64,000 nt of DNA from Salticus scenicus (taxonomy: Eukaryota > Arthropoda > Arachnida > Araneae > Salticidae). How positions within the stretch are numbered: position 1 is the stretch's first letter; each line of letters opens with the position of its first letter. Positions 1 through 11,478 of the stretch are shown here, piece by piece. The notes under the pieces are model-generated. The model was not told where the DNA came from. It ran no database searches and saw only the letters and a list, made by a program, of their open reading frames with translations. The stretch covers positions 243,513,436 to 243,577,435 of the forward strand of contig OZ005648.1 of the NCBI GenBank assembly GCA_963930645.1, given 5' to 3'. A program made the translations under genes and the position numbers.

Positions 1-872
1 GGGGGACCGTTTGATTTTTCTCTTTTGATGACACATGTACAGACCAAGACCTTTTTTTAGACACCTCAACCAAATTTTTACACTTAGCCGTTGTCTCAAT
101 TTAGTGAAGACAGACAAAACACGTTTATAGATTTTTACATTTCAATCAAAAGATAAAAGTAGCAGACGATTATTCTTTCTAAGAAGAATAATCGTCTTCA
201 AAAGAATAATCGTCTTCAAAAGATAAAAGTAGCAGTTGATTGTGTGATTTTAATAAAAAAAAAAGATTATTCTAAAGTTTTCAAATTTTTATCTAAAATT
301 GCAAATGATAAAAGCAAATTATAAAATCGTTTCCATAAAGTGTTAAGGACTTTCTGTAGTTGAATCATCATAGAAATGTTTTAGTGCTATTTTATTAGAA
401 ATCATTACCTATTTATACTTAAACAAAATTTTATATTGTATCTGACATCTGTAGAAATAGCCTTCTATTATGTTTGCAATCTATTCTTATTTTATTTATT
501 TATTTATTTTCTTTTTCTTTTTATTTTATTTATTTATTTTTATTTTTTTCCAAAAACCAAACAATTGTATTTTTAATTTCTGAAATAAAAGCATTTTATT
601 ATAAGCAATCTAATATTTTACTCGCAAATACATATAAAAATTAAATTGTTATCATTCTTTAATTTATTGTTTCTAGATTATTTGTTTTATTTTACTTTCG
701 ATGTTACTTAATTTTCAAACCTTTATTTATGAATTCTAAATATTATGTTCACTACATGTTAAGTCAAAATATATTTCTTTTTAACTAAATTAGACTCATT
801 ATTACTAGAGCATGGAAGGCATATACTGTATAACTATTTACCAATCATATATGGCTAATATATATATATTTA
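1..872. other. AT-rich non-coding stretch with one short hairpin
   Basis: Low-complexity AT-rich DNA with TTTA and TTTC runs around 485-550. No coding region is supported. The only structure is the hairpin at 164-197 and a partial direct repeat of its right side ending near 236. Confidence 0.6.
164..197. repeat. 14-bp perfect inverted repeat (hairpin)
   Basis: AGACGATTATTCTT at 164-177 is followed after 6 bases by its exact reverse complement at 184-197. The right arm and the following AAAGATAAAAGTAGCAG are repeated again downstream to about 236. Probably a small local duplication or a relic of a palindromic element. No function can be assigned. Confidence 0.6.
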
Positions 873-1835
873 CTCTACAATAAAAAAATCGACGCACACA
901 GAAGGAGTAATGCAGACTGGACACAAATTGACATACATGCAGGTTTCGATGGAAAATGCAAAATTTTAAAGTTTGGCTGCCATCGAATGAGCATGGGACG
1001 CTGCTGCGCATCTTAACTGCGCAATTGGCAGAATATTAAAAATGAGAAATTTTTATTCCAGGTCATATATTCTTCGAGAATTTTATTCCGTCTACTCAGA
1101 AAGACAGTAACTATGCCTCGCATACAGATGCACAAACAACATTCGCAGATGTTAGCATTTGAGTGTGGTGTGTAGTTGGGTTTAAAGAAGCCAGTTGGTC
1201 TAATATGCGATTTTTTTGACAATTGGATAAGTACCACTATTAGATGATATTGGCAGGAATGGGGTAACCATGGTCGAACACAGCGTCAGGGAGGAAGCGG
1301 TCGGCCTAAAGAGAGGACAGAAAGCGAGAACCAGTCAATCGCAAAACGGTACTCAAAGCTCCACTTCATCATTATCGTCGATCCCAAGTGCAACTGGTAC
1401 TTCAGTGACTTCAAAGACCCTTAAAAAGCGGGCTAAATGAAATGGGATTGAGCTCAGTCCCCGGATCTCTCTTCCACTGAGGACGTTTAGAGCATCATAA
1501 AAAGGGTCCTACAACCAGCTCGGTATTTTGCCAATCTAACGCACCAATTGGACAGAATTTGACACGGTTCTTCATAGGAGCACCACATCTACCAACACTA
1601 TCAATTAATACCAAGCCGAATAACTGCGTACATAAGGCCCGAAGTGGACCGACGCGTCATTGCCTTTTTTGATTTGTGAGGTCCTTTCTCTTGATTAAAT
1701 CATTAAAATTTTCTGAAACTGTAATCGATTGTTTTTCTTCACATGTACATCACATCTACCAATTTTTGTCCCGTTCGGATAACTCCTTCTTGGTGCGTCG
1801 CTTTCTTTTTATTTTTTTTTTTTTGTTATAGAGTG
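873..1835 (+). mobile_element. Tc1-like transposon, internally deleted copy 1
   Basis: The right end reads GTTATAGAGTG followed by TA. The left end begins TA then CTCTACAATA, a degraded version of the CACTCTATAAC terminus seen intact in the copy at 30999-33395. Inner terminal sequence (GACGCAC next to AGGAGT) is present at both ends in inverted orientation. Most of the length aligns by eye to copy 2, but the middle is missing: sequence just after 1450 jumps to what in copy 2 lies beyond 33030. This removes the catalytic core. The TA flanks fit Tc1/mariner target duplication. Non-autonomous and inactive. Confidence 0.85.
1113..1655 (+). pseudogene. Tc1-like transposase remnant (N- and C-terminal parts joined by deletion)
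   Basis: Reading from ATG at 1113 in shifting frames gives pieces matching the araneid-type Tc1 transposase: the helix-turn-helix part with WQEWGNHGRTQRQ and GSGRPKERTE, then in another frame SSLSSIPSATGTSV. After the deletion near 1455 comes the C-terminal segment around the third catalytic acidic residue (SPDLS, where intact members read SPDLSPIE) and a tail resembling HQLDRI and YQLIPSRI. The DDE domain from after the DNA-binding region to the last catalytic block is absent, and stops and frameshifts are present. An intact member is about 340-350 residues. Family assignment is from remembered motifs, not a search. Confidence 0.8.
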
Positions 1836-2186
1836 TATATATGAGGAAAATCCTGAATAAAAATTTGTTCAGAGATTTAAGTAATTAATAAATATATTAG
1901 AATACATAAATTATTAATCTAAAAAAAAAAAAAAATAACAAACAAACAATTTAATCTGAATTCAAAAAAATGAAAGTGAAAACTAAAAAACTGAAAATGA
2001 AAAATATAGTCAGGAAAACATATTAAATAGATGTAAATGCATTTTGCGTCATAATTAGTTTTTTTTTTTTTTTTTTTTTTTACTTCAGAAAATCTACACT
2101 AATAAAATCAGATTTTTGTCTGCAAATTTGTCAAAATCAAAAATTTGTGTGTGTGGGGGGGGAGGGGTTACGTTATGAAGGAGCAT
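1836..2186. other. AT-rich spacer with poly-A, poly-T and G-run
   Basis: Contains an A-run near 1921-1935, a long T-run near 2060-2081 and a run of eight G at 2155-2162. A ten-C run follows at 2197-2206 inside the next repeat, so the two could pair. No gene seen. Confidence 0.5.
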
Positions 2187-2682
2187 ATTCGAGATTCCCC
2201 CCCCCCTCCCCCACCCCTCCAGCACTAAATTTGTCTTGGGATATCTATGGGATTTGTGGTCAAGAAATTTGGTGCGTAAATTGTTTATATGTATCCGACA
2301 CTTATTGTAACGGGATTTTATAAAGTTCTCTCTCTTACCCCAAAGACAAAAAGCGCGGCAATAAACACGTTACTCCTGTTTTAATTCGCTTTAAATTATC
2401 TTAGAATGACGAATTTCGGTGTGTGGATGCTGATTAAGTGCACCCATTATCTACTTTGTCAAGATTTCGCAAAACTTCGAACTTACCCGCTGGTAAAGGG
2501 CAAGTAAGAAGCGGGTAATTTGCTACTGAAGGCAGTGGAAACCGGACTCCTCACGTTGCCAGCAGGAACCGAAAATAGTTTAGCCGAATACAGCGGGAAC
2601 TTTAACTTAGGTTATTAATAATGATATGGGATTTTGACAACCCATTTAAGTGCAGTGTCTAGAGAAGCGGGCAAAGTCTGAT
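2187..2682 (-). repeat. Dispersed repeat family X, copy 1 (GCCCGCTTC head motif)
   Basis: On the minus strand it begins with a CAGACTTTGCCCGCTTC motif (2661-2682) and continues through GATAATTTAAAGCGAATT to TTTACGCACCAAATTTCTTGACC. The copy at 37684-38125 matches throughout in the opposite orientation, including a C-run/G-run at the same place (2197-2206 here; G-run near 38024 there). A third locus with only the head motif is at 42968-42994. The head resembles a motif widespread in arthropod repeats, but I cannot name its class. Confidence 0.7.
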
Positions 2683-3171
2683 AGTACATTTATAAAATGT
2701 AGGTTAATATGAATAATATGCAGCATGCCACTCTGAGATTGTTTAATAAATTGTGCATTGCGTTCTTATTGAAGCAATGTTGACACTGATTTTTATTTGG
2801 AATAGTTATGACGAACTTGTAAGTTTCCAGCTGATTTAAAATAATAGAAATGCATTTCTAAATAAAATAATATTAAAAATATCTCTCAAAAAAAGTATGA
2901 ACAGATGTTAAAACATACCTTGCTCGTTCAGACGTATCACATATGTTTAAAATTTTTATGTTAAGAAGGATTGAGAATCTTAACTAGGTACAGATGTTTT
3001 GATTTATACTGCCTATATAGCTCTTCTTCTCCACAGGGTATTTTGAGGATGCTCTATGGAATGGATGGCATCTGTGGTTATTCTACCGAGATATGTACTA
3101 TAAGGGCTGTTGTGTAAAATTTATAAAATAACATTTTAAGTCTTAAAAAATTAAAACGTTAAAAAAGAAAA
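2683..3171. other. AT-rich spacer
   Basis: No coding signal, tandem array or inverted repeat found between repeat X copy 1 and the foldback element. Confidence 0.5.
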
Positions 3172-4486
3172 AAACTAGTTGGCATAGGTGGACTCTGCTC
3201 AGTTCCCCATCATATTTATGTTCTCGTAAATTTCTAGTGCGAGACATATTATAATCATGTTAAAAGAAATGAATTTGGCCAAAGCTTGATACAGTGACAG
3301 AATGAAATCCCTGCCTAATAGGCTATCCACCGTTCATTTCGATATATTTATCTTATTCTAATCTATTAATTTATTTTATCAGGGTCCGTTCCGTTGTTTA
3401 GTTTACATGCTACTATTTCCAATGCAATAATTCTCAAAATTCATATTTATATGAAAAATTTACAATTTCGCTATGTTGATAAAATCGTAAATTACGAATA
3501 ATTTACGAAATTTTCCTATTAGAATATTTATATTCAATCATGTTCAAACATATATCATAAATGTAATTTTGAAGTTACCTAATGTATTTATGATCCTCAA
3601 AATGGAAGTTTATGCTCAATTTTGCCTTATTCTGACCTGTTAAGTAAATCGTAAATTCCAAATAACTTACGAATTTTTAAATTGGATAAATCATAGTCTA
3701 TGATATTTAAGCCAGTATCCTAAATAATATTTCGAAAGTGGTTTGACATCTTTACAGTGAAAATACCCCTCAAGATTGACATTTATGTGAAATTTTGCTC
3801 TATTCTGCCATGTTAAGAAATTCGTAAATTTCCAATAACTTACGAAATTTTTATATTGGAAAAGTCACAGTCATTAATATTCATGCCAGTGTCTTAAATA
3901 ATATTTCAAATGTAGTCTGACATCTTTACGATGAAAATATCTCTCAAAATTGACGTTTATGTGAAATTTTGCCCTATACTGCCATGTTAAGAAATTCGTA
4001 AATTTCCAATAACTTGCGAAATTTTCAAAGTAGCATATTTATAGTTTCTGATGTTCATTCCGGCAGCAAAACTGATATTTTAAAACTGGTCTGACATTTT
4101 TACAGTAAAAAGTTTCCATTTAATGCACGTTTAAGGGAATTTTTCCTATTCTCCCATGTTAAGTAAATCGTAAATTTCTAATAACGTACGAAGTTTTTAA
4201 ATTCGAATGTTGCAAATGAATACGGTTCATGTCAGTGTCGAATGTAATATTTTAAAACTGATCTGACCTCTTTGCGACAATTTGTTCTTGAGATATCGTG
4301 TACACAGACTAACAAACTAACGGACTAACGGACTAATAGACACCCTACAGACAGACACCATACAAATTTTGTCATTTTCGGATTCCTCACACCTGAAAAC
4401 GTGTAAAAATGTCAAAAAACCGAGGTCGAAAATTTTCACGATTACCTAAGTTCCCCATACCTATAGTATGATGGGGAACTAAAAAT
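3172..4486 (+). repeat. Foldback left arm built of about 178-bp tandem repeats
   Basis: Units recur near 3596, 3770, 3948 and 4120. Each carries a GTTAAGNAAATCGTAAATT segment, an AATAACTTACGAA segment, a TATTTCAAA-type segment and GACATCTTTAC. The inner end (about 4315-4486) is a different module: ACTAACGGACTAACG-type repeats, GTGTCTGTCTG in reverse, CGAGGTCGAAAATTTTC and a short GTTCCCCAT segment beside the palindrome centre. Confidence 0.75.
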
Positions 4487-4498
4487 CATGAATTATTT

Positions 4499-5288
4499 TT
4501 TAGTTCCCCATCATACTATAGGTTTGGGGAACTTAGGTAATCGTGAAAAATTTCGACCTCGGTTTTTTGACTTTTTTATACGTTTTCAGGTGTGAGGAAT
4601 CCGAAAATGACAAAATTTGTATGGTGTCTGTCTGTAGGGTGTCTGTTAGTGTGACAGTCCGTTAGTGTGTCAGTCCGTTAGTGTGTCAGTCCGTTAGTGT
4701 GTTAGTCCGTTAGTTTGTTAGTCTATTAATACGATATCTCACGAACAAATGATCGCAGAGAGATCAGATCAGTTTTAAAATATTACTTTCGATACTGGCA
4801 AGAACCCTATTCATTTAATTAAAAAACTTCGTAAGTTATGATAAATTTACAATTTTCTTAACATGGGAGAATAGGACAAAATTTCACATAAACGTGCATT
4901 AAATGGAAACCTTTTACTGTAAAAATGTCGGGCCAGTTTTAAAATATCAGTTTTGATGCCGGAATGAACATCAGTAACGATAAATATGCTACTTTGAAAA
5001 TTTCGCAAGTTATTGGAAATTTACGAATTTCTTAGCATGGCAGTATAGGGCAAAATTTCACATAAACGTTAATTTTAAGAGATATTTTCATCATAAAGTT
5101 GTCAGACTACATTTGAAATATTATTTAGAACACTGGCAAAAATATTAATGACTATGAATTTTCAAATATAAAAATTTCGTAAGTTATGGGAAAATTACGA
5201 GTTTCTTAATATGGCAGAAAAGAGCAAAATTTCACATAAACGTCAATCTTGAGGGATATTTTCATCGTAAAAATGTCAAACCACTTTT
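4499..5288 (-). repeat. Foldback inner right arm (inverted copy of about 3741-4486)
   Basis: Begins AGTTCCCCATCATACTATAG, the reverse complement of the preceding arm, and mirrors it to GTCAAACCACTTT at 5276-5288. The centre near 4487-4498 is AT-rich. The arm differs from its partner by scattered substitutions and by extra GTTAGTGTGTCAGTCC units at about 4645-4725, so the two arms have diverged since formation. Confidence 0.75.
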
Positions 5289-8200
5289 TAACACTTTCCA
5301 ACAAGGTTGAAAAGTGTTTATGACTTGGGTTTGTCTGTCTGTCTGTGCTTAAATATTTATGGAATTTCTTGAAACTGAAAAATGTTATTCCAGTTCACTA
5401 TCGGATGTTCCCTATTGAAAATGGAGTTTATACCTCTACTGGTTTGTGTACAGGGACCCCCGAAAATATTTCAAAGCATTGTGTTCTATGAGAGGCATTT
5501 CTATAAACCATATTTTCATGCCCTTACTGTACAAAAATCTTAATAAAATTGAAATAGGTTATTCAAGTTCACTATCGGATGTTTCCTGTATAAAATGGAG
5601 TAAATGCCACCAATGATTTGTGTACAGGGACACACAAACGTATTCCAAAACATTGTGATCTATGAGAGATATTTCTATAAATTAAATTTTAATAACTTTA
5701 CTTTGCACGAAGATTTATGAAATTGAAATGTATTATTTATAAGCACAAAAGAAAATGCTTTGCATAGAATATAGCATGATTAGCATTAGATTTACAGGGT
5801 GACACAAAAATATTCAGTTATATAAAGAGCTATTAATAAATATTTGCTAAAAGTGTACTTTCGTTTATATTCGTTTTTTAACACTTTCTATTCGTTTTTT
5901 AACACTTTCTAACATTTTTAACACTTTACAACAAGGTTGAAAAGTGTTAATGACTTCGGTTTGTGTGTCTGTCTGTCCGTCTGTCTGCCTCTCCGCGCTC
6001 TAATTTCCGTGAAGATTTGTGGAATTTCTTGAAACTGATGCATGTTCGTCAAGCTCACTATCGGATATCCCTTTTGAAAATGGAGTTTATACCTTTACTG
6101 GTTTGTATACAGGGACACCCGAAAGTAGTTAAAATATTGTGTTTTATGAGAGGTATTTCTATAAATCGTATTTTCATACCTTTACTGTACACATATCTTA
6201 ATGACATTGAAATATGTTATTCCAGTTCACTGTCGGATGTTCCCTGTTGAAAATGGAGTTTATACCTCTACTGGTTTGTGTACAGGGGCACCCGAAAGTA
6301 TTTCAAAGCATTGTGTTCTACGAGAGGTATTTCTATAAATCATATTTTCATACCTTTACTGTACACATATCTTAATGAAATTGAAATATGTTATTCAAGT
6401 TAGTTCACTATTGGATTTTTCCTGTACAAAATGGATTAAATGCCACGTCTGTTTTATATACAAGGACACTCAAAAGTATTCTAAAGCATTGTGTTCTATG
6501 AGAGATATTTCTATAAATCAAATTTTAATAACTTTACATTCCACGAAGTTTTAAGAAATTGAGATATGTTATTTATATGCACAAAAAAAAAAAAAAATGA
6601 TTTGCATAGAATATAGCATGATTAGAATTAGATTTACAGGGTGACACAAAAATATTCTGTTATATTAAGAGCTATTATTAAAAATTTGCTAGAATTCTAC
6701 TTTCGTTTACATTAAGAGTTTCTATAACTTCCTAATATTTATTTAAGTGTGAATATGATATCAATTTGTGTATCTGTCCGTCTGTCCGTCTGTCTGTCTG
6801 CCCAAACTCTAATTCCCGTAAATATTTATGGAATTTTTTGAAACTGATATATGCTATTCAAGTTCACTATCGGATGTTTCCTATTATAAATGGAGTTTAT
6901 AATTCTACTGGTTTGTGTACAGGGACACCCGAAAGTATTTCAAAGAATTGTGTTCTATGAGAGGTATTTCTATAAACCATATTTTCATACCTTTATTGTA
7001 CAATATCTTCATGAAATTGATATATGTTATTCAAGTTCACTATTGGATGTTTCCTATATAAAATAGATTACATACCACCACTAGTTTATGTACAGGGACA
7101 CTCAAAAGTACTCCAAAGCATTGCGTTCTTTGTGAGATATTTCTACAAATCAAATTTTAATCACTTTACTTTCCACGAAGTTTTAGGAAATTGAATTATG
7201 ATAATTATATGCACTAAAGAATGCTTTGCATAGAATATAGCATGGTTACCATTAGATTTAAAGGGTGCCACAAAAATATTCAGTTATATTAAGAGCAATT
7301 AATAAAAAATTGCTAGAATTGTACTTTTGTTTACATTAAGCCTTTTTGACACTTTCTATCATTTTTTTAGTGTGAATATAATTTCAATTTGTCTATATGT
7401 TTGACTGTCCTTCTGTTCGTCTGTCTGTCTCTCTGTCTGTTTTTCTGCGCTCTAATACCCGTAAATATTTATGGAAATTCCTTAAACCGATATATTTTAG
7501 TGAAGTTCACTATCGGATGTTCCCTATTGAAAATGGAATGGATACCTCTTCTGGTTTGTGTACAGGGACACCCAAAAGTATTCGAAAGCATTGTGTTCTA
7601 TGAGAGGAGTTTCTATAAATCATATTTTAATACCTTTAATGTATAGAAAGTTTAATGAAATTTTAAGATGTTATTTAATTCCCTATCGGATGTTTCCTAT
7701 GTAAAGTAGAGTACATTTCTAACTGGTTTATGTACAGGGGCACTTGAAAGTACTCCAAAGCATTGTTTTGTATGAGAGTTATTTTTATAAACCAAATTTT
7801 ATTTATTTTATCTTCCAAAAAGCTTAATGCAATTGAAATATATTATTCTTATGCACAAAAGAGTGTGCCTTCTCTGTAATATAGTATGGTTAGCATTAGA
7901 TTTACAGGGCCACACAAAAATAGTCAGTTACATTAAGATGTATTACTAAAAATTGGCTGGAATTGCACTTTTGTTTACATGAGCGTTTTAACACTTTCTT
8001 ATAATTTTAGTGGGAGTATGATTTCAATTTGTGCATCTGTCTGTCCGATTGTCTACCTTTCTATCTGTTTGTCCCTGGCTGCTATCATCTGTGAATGTTT
8101 TGAGAATTTTTAAAAAATGATACACTCATGTTCCCCATGGAATGTTTCCTATTTAAAATGTCATTAATAGGTCCTGTAAAACTAGTTTGTTTACAGGGAC

Positions 8201-8606
8201 AACAACAAAAAAAAAAAAAAAAAAGAAAAGCCAATGTAAAACGTTTTAGGAGAGAACCTTTTAAAAGTTCTATTTAAAAAACTTTCTACTACAAATATCT
8301 TAAAAACTTTGACATGTATTATTAATGTTCTAAAATATTGTTGTGTATAGAATATGATATGATTAACTTTCAGATTTACATGGCTACAGTAAAATATTCA
8401 GAGAGTTTAAAAGCTGTAATTATAATCTGACGACTGCATTTTCTTTTGCGTTAAGCCTTCTTAACACTTTCCATAATGCCTAAGAGTAATTTTAAAATCA
8501 ATTAGTCTATCTGTATGTTTTTCAGTCCTGTCTGTTGTGCGATAACGTAGGCAAAGAATATTAATAGTTATTCGATACAACAATTGCGTACAGTTGGAAA
8601 GTGTTA
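5289..8606 (+). repeat. 3.3-kb satellite-like array inserted in the foldback palindrome
   Basis: The insert starts TAACACTTTCCAAC (5289-5302) and ends with its exact reverse complement GTTGGAAAGTGTTA (8593-8606). Inside, units of about 630-800 bp begin near 5289, 5917, 6719, 7346, 7990 and 8462. Each opens with a TAACACTTTC-type motif, then TTTGTCTGTCTGTC, then two or three copies of a subrepeat of about 175 bp containing GTTCACTATCGGATGTT and TTTGTGTACAGGGACAC. Translations over these units are shadows of the repeat and carry no conserved domain. TA dinucleotides at both borders would fit a Tc1/mariner-type insertion, but no transposase is present. Confidence 0.75.
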
Positions 8607-8639
8607 CTAATCAATGCGCACTTCATAATTTATATTTCT

Positions 8640-9205
8640 TGTTAAATATTATTTTGGATACTGGCATGAATATCATAGAGTATGTTTTTTCCATTTTAAA
8701 AAATTTGTAAGTTATTTGGAATTTACGATTTACTTAAAATGGCAGAATAAGGTAAAATTGAGCATAAACGTCCATTTAGAGGATCATAAATACATTAGAC
8801 AACTTCAAAATTAGATTTATGATATTTGTTTGAACATGATTGAATACAAATATTCTAATAGGAAAATTTCGTAAATTATTCGTAATTTACGATTTTATCA
8901 ACATAGCGAAATTGTAATTTTTTCATATAAATATGAATTTTGAGGATTATTGCATTAGAAATAGTAGCATGAAAACTAAACAACAGAATTGACCCTGATA
9001 AAATAAATTAATAGATTAGAATAAGATAAATATATCGAAGTGAACAGTGGATAGCCTATTAGGCAGGGATTTCATTCTGTCACTGTATCAAGCTTTGGTC
9101 AAATTCATTTCTTTTAACATGGTTACAATATGTCTCCCACTAGAAATTTATGAGAACATAAATATGATGGGGAACTGAGCAGAGTCCACCTATGCCAACT
9201 AGTTT
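8640..9205 (-). repeat. Foldback outer right arm (inverted copy of 3172-3735)
   Basis: Mirrors the outer left arm from TATTATTTTGGATACTGGC to CCACCTATGCCAACTAGTTT. The bases between 8607 and 8640 belong to neither the arm nor the bounded array and may mark a small rearrangement. Confidence 0.75.
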
Positions 9206-10222
9206 AATATTAAAATCGAAAAGAATATTTATAAAATAAGTTATTTAAGTTCTAATTATGAAAAAAAAATATTAACATTGAAAGTAATTAAAATAGCTTT
9301 AAGCTTTTATGTTTATTTATTTACTTATTTATGTATTTAGAAAAATCTAGATTATTATATATTTAGTCTAAACAGAGAAAAAAAAATTATTTTTTATTAT
9401 TCAGAATTCTTTATCATAAAAAATTAAATATTAAACTATTTTAATATTAAAGATTTTTATAGGTCCTAAGGAAAAATCATCTTGAAATAACATTAAATTA
9501 AATTCTTATATAATTACTTCTATCTCTGCAAAATTCGTGTGAATGGAAATTCGAACGATCAAGAACTCCCTTCCTGCTCAAAACAAATACTATCACAGTC
9601 TAATTAACTTGAACACAGATGAGAATGCAGACTAATGCAATTTGGAAACTTTATTTACTCGTCCATTTGTATACGACGACAAACGAGATCAAATTAAAAT
9701 GCGGCAAGAATATAGCTAATGAATTCCCGAATTCTAAAAGGGAGACAATTCAGGGCGGAAGGCATTATTACTTATTAAATTTCAGTTTATTAAATTTGAC
9801 TGTCGAATTTCAGTTACGTGTTGATAAATTCAATTAGGAAGCTAAAATATTTAATCTTTATTCTATAATAAGATATTAATCTATGTAAAACACAATAGTG
9901 ATTTTATGTAGCAGCTCATTTCTTATAATGATAATAACTATTTCATAAATTTCTCGAAATATTAATTGGTTCAAAAGCCTTTCATTATTTTCATATTTTT
10001 CTCGTGCAGTTTGCGTAGGACATCTAATTGGATTTATTTTTCTCTGAATTTTCTATTATTTATAGAATCCCATATACAGAGATACAGTTTAAACGAGCAC
10101 TGAATAACTGTGATGCCTTATACTTCACAACTTTTTTAATTTTAGTATTTATTATTAGATACTTCTTAAATAACTTCCGACAAACTTTGTTATTATTGCG
10201 AAATTTCGCCTTGTTTAATATA
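9206..10222. other. AT-rich stretch without supported gene
   Basis: A somewhat more complex patch at about 9540-9830 and two short open frames lie here, but neither shows a recognisable domain or splice context. Treated as non-coding. Confidence 0.5.
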
Positions 10223-10946
10223 CACGATGATTAGTTTAAAAGAGTACCCGTTGGTTTTTCTTATTACCCTTAAATATGATGGATGTGGCAAATATTCTAA
10301 CTCTAAAGTATAATTGTTTGAACCTTGTTTAAGTGTGGGAGACAACTTTTAACACTGTTGGACTGTTACAACTTTATTTGTGAGGTAAAACAGAAATGGA
10401 GACGCACAGTGTTACTCAATTCTGTGATAATTTTATTTTTGAAAAACATAATTTAATTCAAATTTTTTACATTATCATTCTTTACAGAAAATGTTGAAAA
10501 TGTTCGCAACCATTTTGAATGCAAACATGAACACGTACATCCAAGTTTTTTGACACACTTCGCAGCATTGTTGGTGTTATAGACGAGATTTCTTCAGTTA
10601 TGATTTGTTTTAATTCATCGATGTTTGCAGGATTTCTCTGGAAAACCCTATGAAATGATAACGTAAAAATGATATTGATAATGTAGATGTAATATAGGAA
10701 TGATAATGTAAAAAATTTGAATTAAATTTTGTTTTTCATAAATAAAGGAATAAATAACATTGTGAGTCTCCATTTCTGTTTTGCCTCACAAATAAAGTTG
10801 TAACAGTTCAACAGTGTTGAAAGTTGTCTCCCACACTTAAACAAGGTTTAAACAACTATACTTCAGTGTTAGAATAGTTACCACATCAGTCATAATTAAG
10901 GGTTAGAAGAAAAACCAACGTGTACTCTTTCAGATTGATTACCCTG
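10223..10946 (-). mobile_element. TA-flanked Tc1/mariner-type deletion derivative, 724 bp
   Basis: The left end after TA (10221-10222) contains AAAAGAGTACCCGTTGG. The right end before TA (10947-10948) is the inverse of CAGGGTAATCAATCTGAAAG followed by AGTACACGTTGG. The inverted repeats extend about 230 bp inward on each side, including a GTTTAAGTGTGGGAGACAAC block. The middle carries the last part of a transposase on the minus strand. This is the usual form of a MITE-like derivative of an autonomous element. Confidence 0.85.
10482..10649 (-). pseudogene. Transposase C-terminal fragment (IS630/Tc1-mariner type)
   Basis: Fifty-five codons plus TAA read without interruption on the minus strand. 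Conserved-looking blocks are NPANIDELKQ, ITEEISSITPTML and a final VHVCIQNGCEHFQH. They resemble the extreme C-terminus of the arthropod transposases that end with a CxxxxGxHFEHL-like tail, which lies after the catalytic domain. None of the DDE core remains, so it is inactive. The fragment is inside the inverted repeats of its own element, so internal deletion explains it. The uninterrupted frame suggests a fairly recent deletion. Assignment rests on family knowledge. Confidence 0.7.
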
Positions 10947-10948
10947 TA

Positions 10949-10980
<32 letters not shown>

Positions 10981-11436
10981 TTGGGTTTTGTCGAAAGATA
11001 GGAACATGATAACTTTACTTTTGCTTGGTATAGCTGTGCAGTTTTCCGAAATTTTGCGATCTCGCTGCTCTATGAAAGACATGTTCCATGAAGAAGAAAT
11101 CCTTCTATTTTTGAGCATTTTCAATTCTAAATTCTAATTTTTAGACATCTTTGTACCATATGTTTATAAAATTCTTGGTTTCTATTGGATAACTTTCTTG
11201 AATATCGGATGAAAAAATTTCATACCTTGTAGGCTTAAGTGTAATGCTCCTAATTAGTAAACATTAGCGTAAGTATTTAACTTACAATTAACCCCTCAAA
11301 ATGTATATGGTTCCCTAATTAAAAGAATGTAAATGAAAACCATAAGAAAAATATGAGTGCTAACATTTAAATTGATTTAACATAACTTTTATTTGAGTGT
11401 TGTTGATTTTAATAATGTGTCTATTGTTAGATAAAT

Positions 11437-11478
<42 letters not shown>

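Larger units (their letters stand above)
3172..9205. mobile_element. Foldback-like element with long inverted arms, about 6 kb
   Basis: The ends are inverted copies: AAACTAGTTGGCATAGGTGG at 3172 and its reverse complement ending at 9205. Homology continues inward for hundreds of bases on both sides. Walking inward, left arm 3172-4486 is mirrored by 4499-5288 (inner part) and 8640-9205 (outer part). The mirrored sequence is therefore one palindrome of about 2.7 kb split by the array 5289-8606. The arms are themselves tandem repeats of about 178 bp, as in Drosophila FB and Galileo foldback elements. No transposase is visible inside. I could not identify a target-site duplication, so superfamily assignment is open. 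Confidence 0.8.

Noticed and set aside
1013..1237. Minus-strand frame over Tc1 copy 1
   Set aside because: Antisense shadow of the transposase remnant.
5963..7646. Several similar open frames (around 5963, 6766, 7389, 7397)
   Set aside because: They recur because the underlying DNA is a tandem repeat; frames shift between copies and no domain is conserved.
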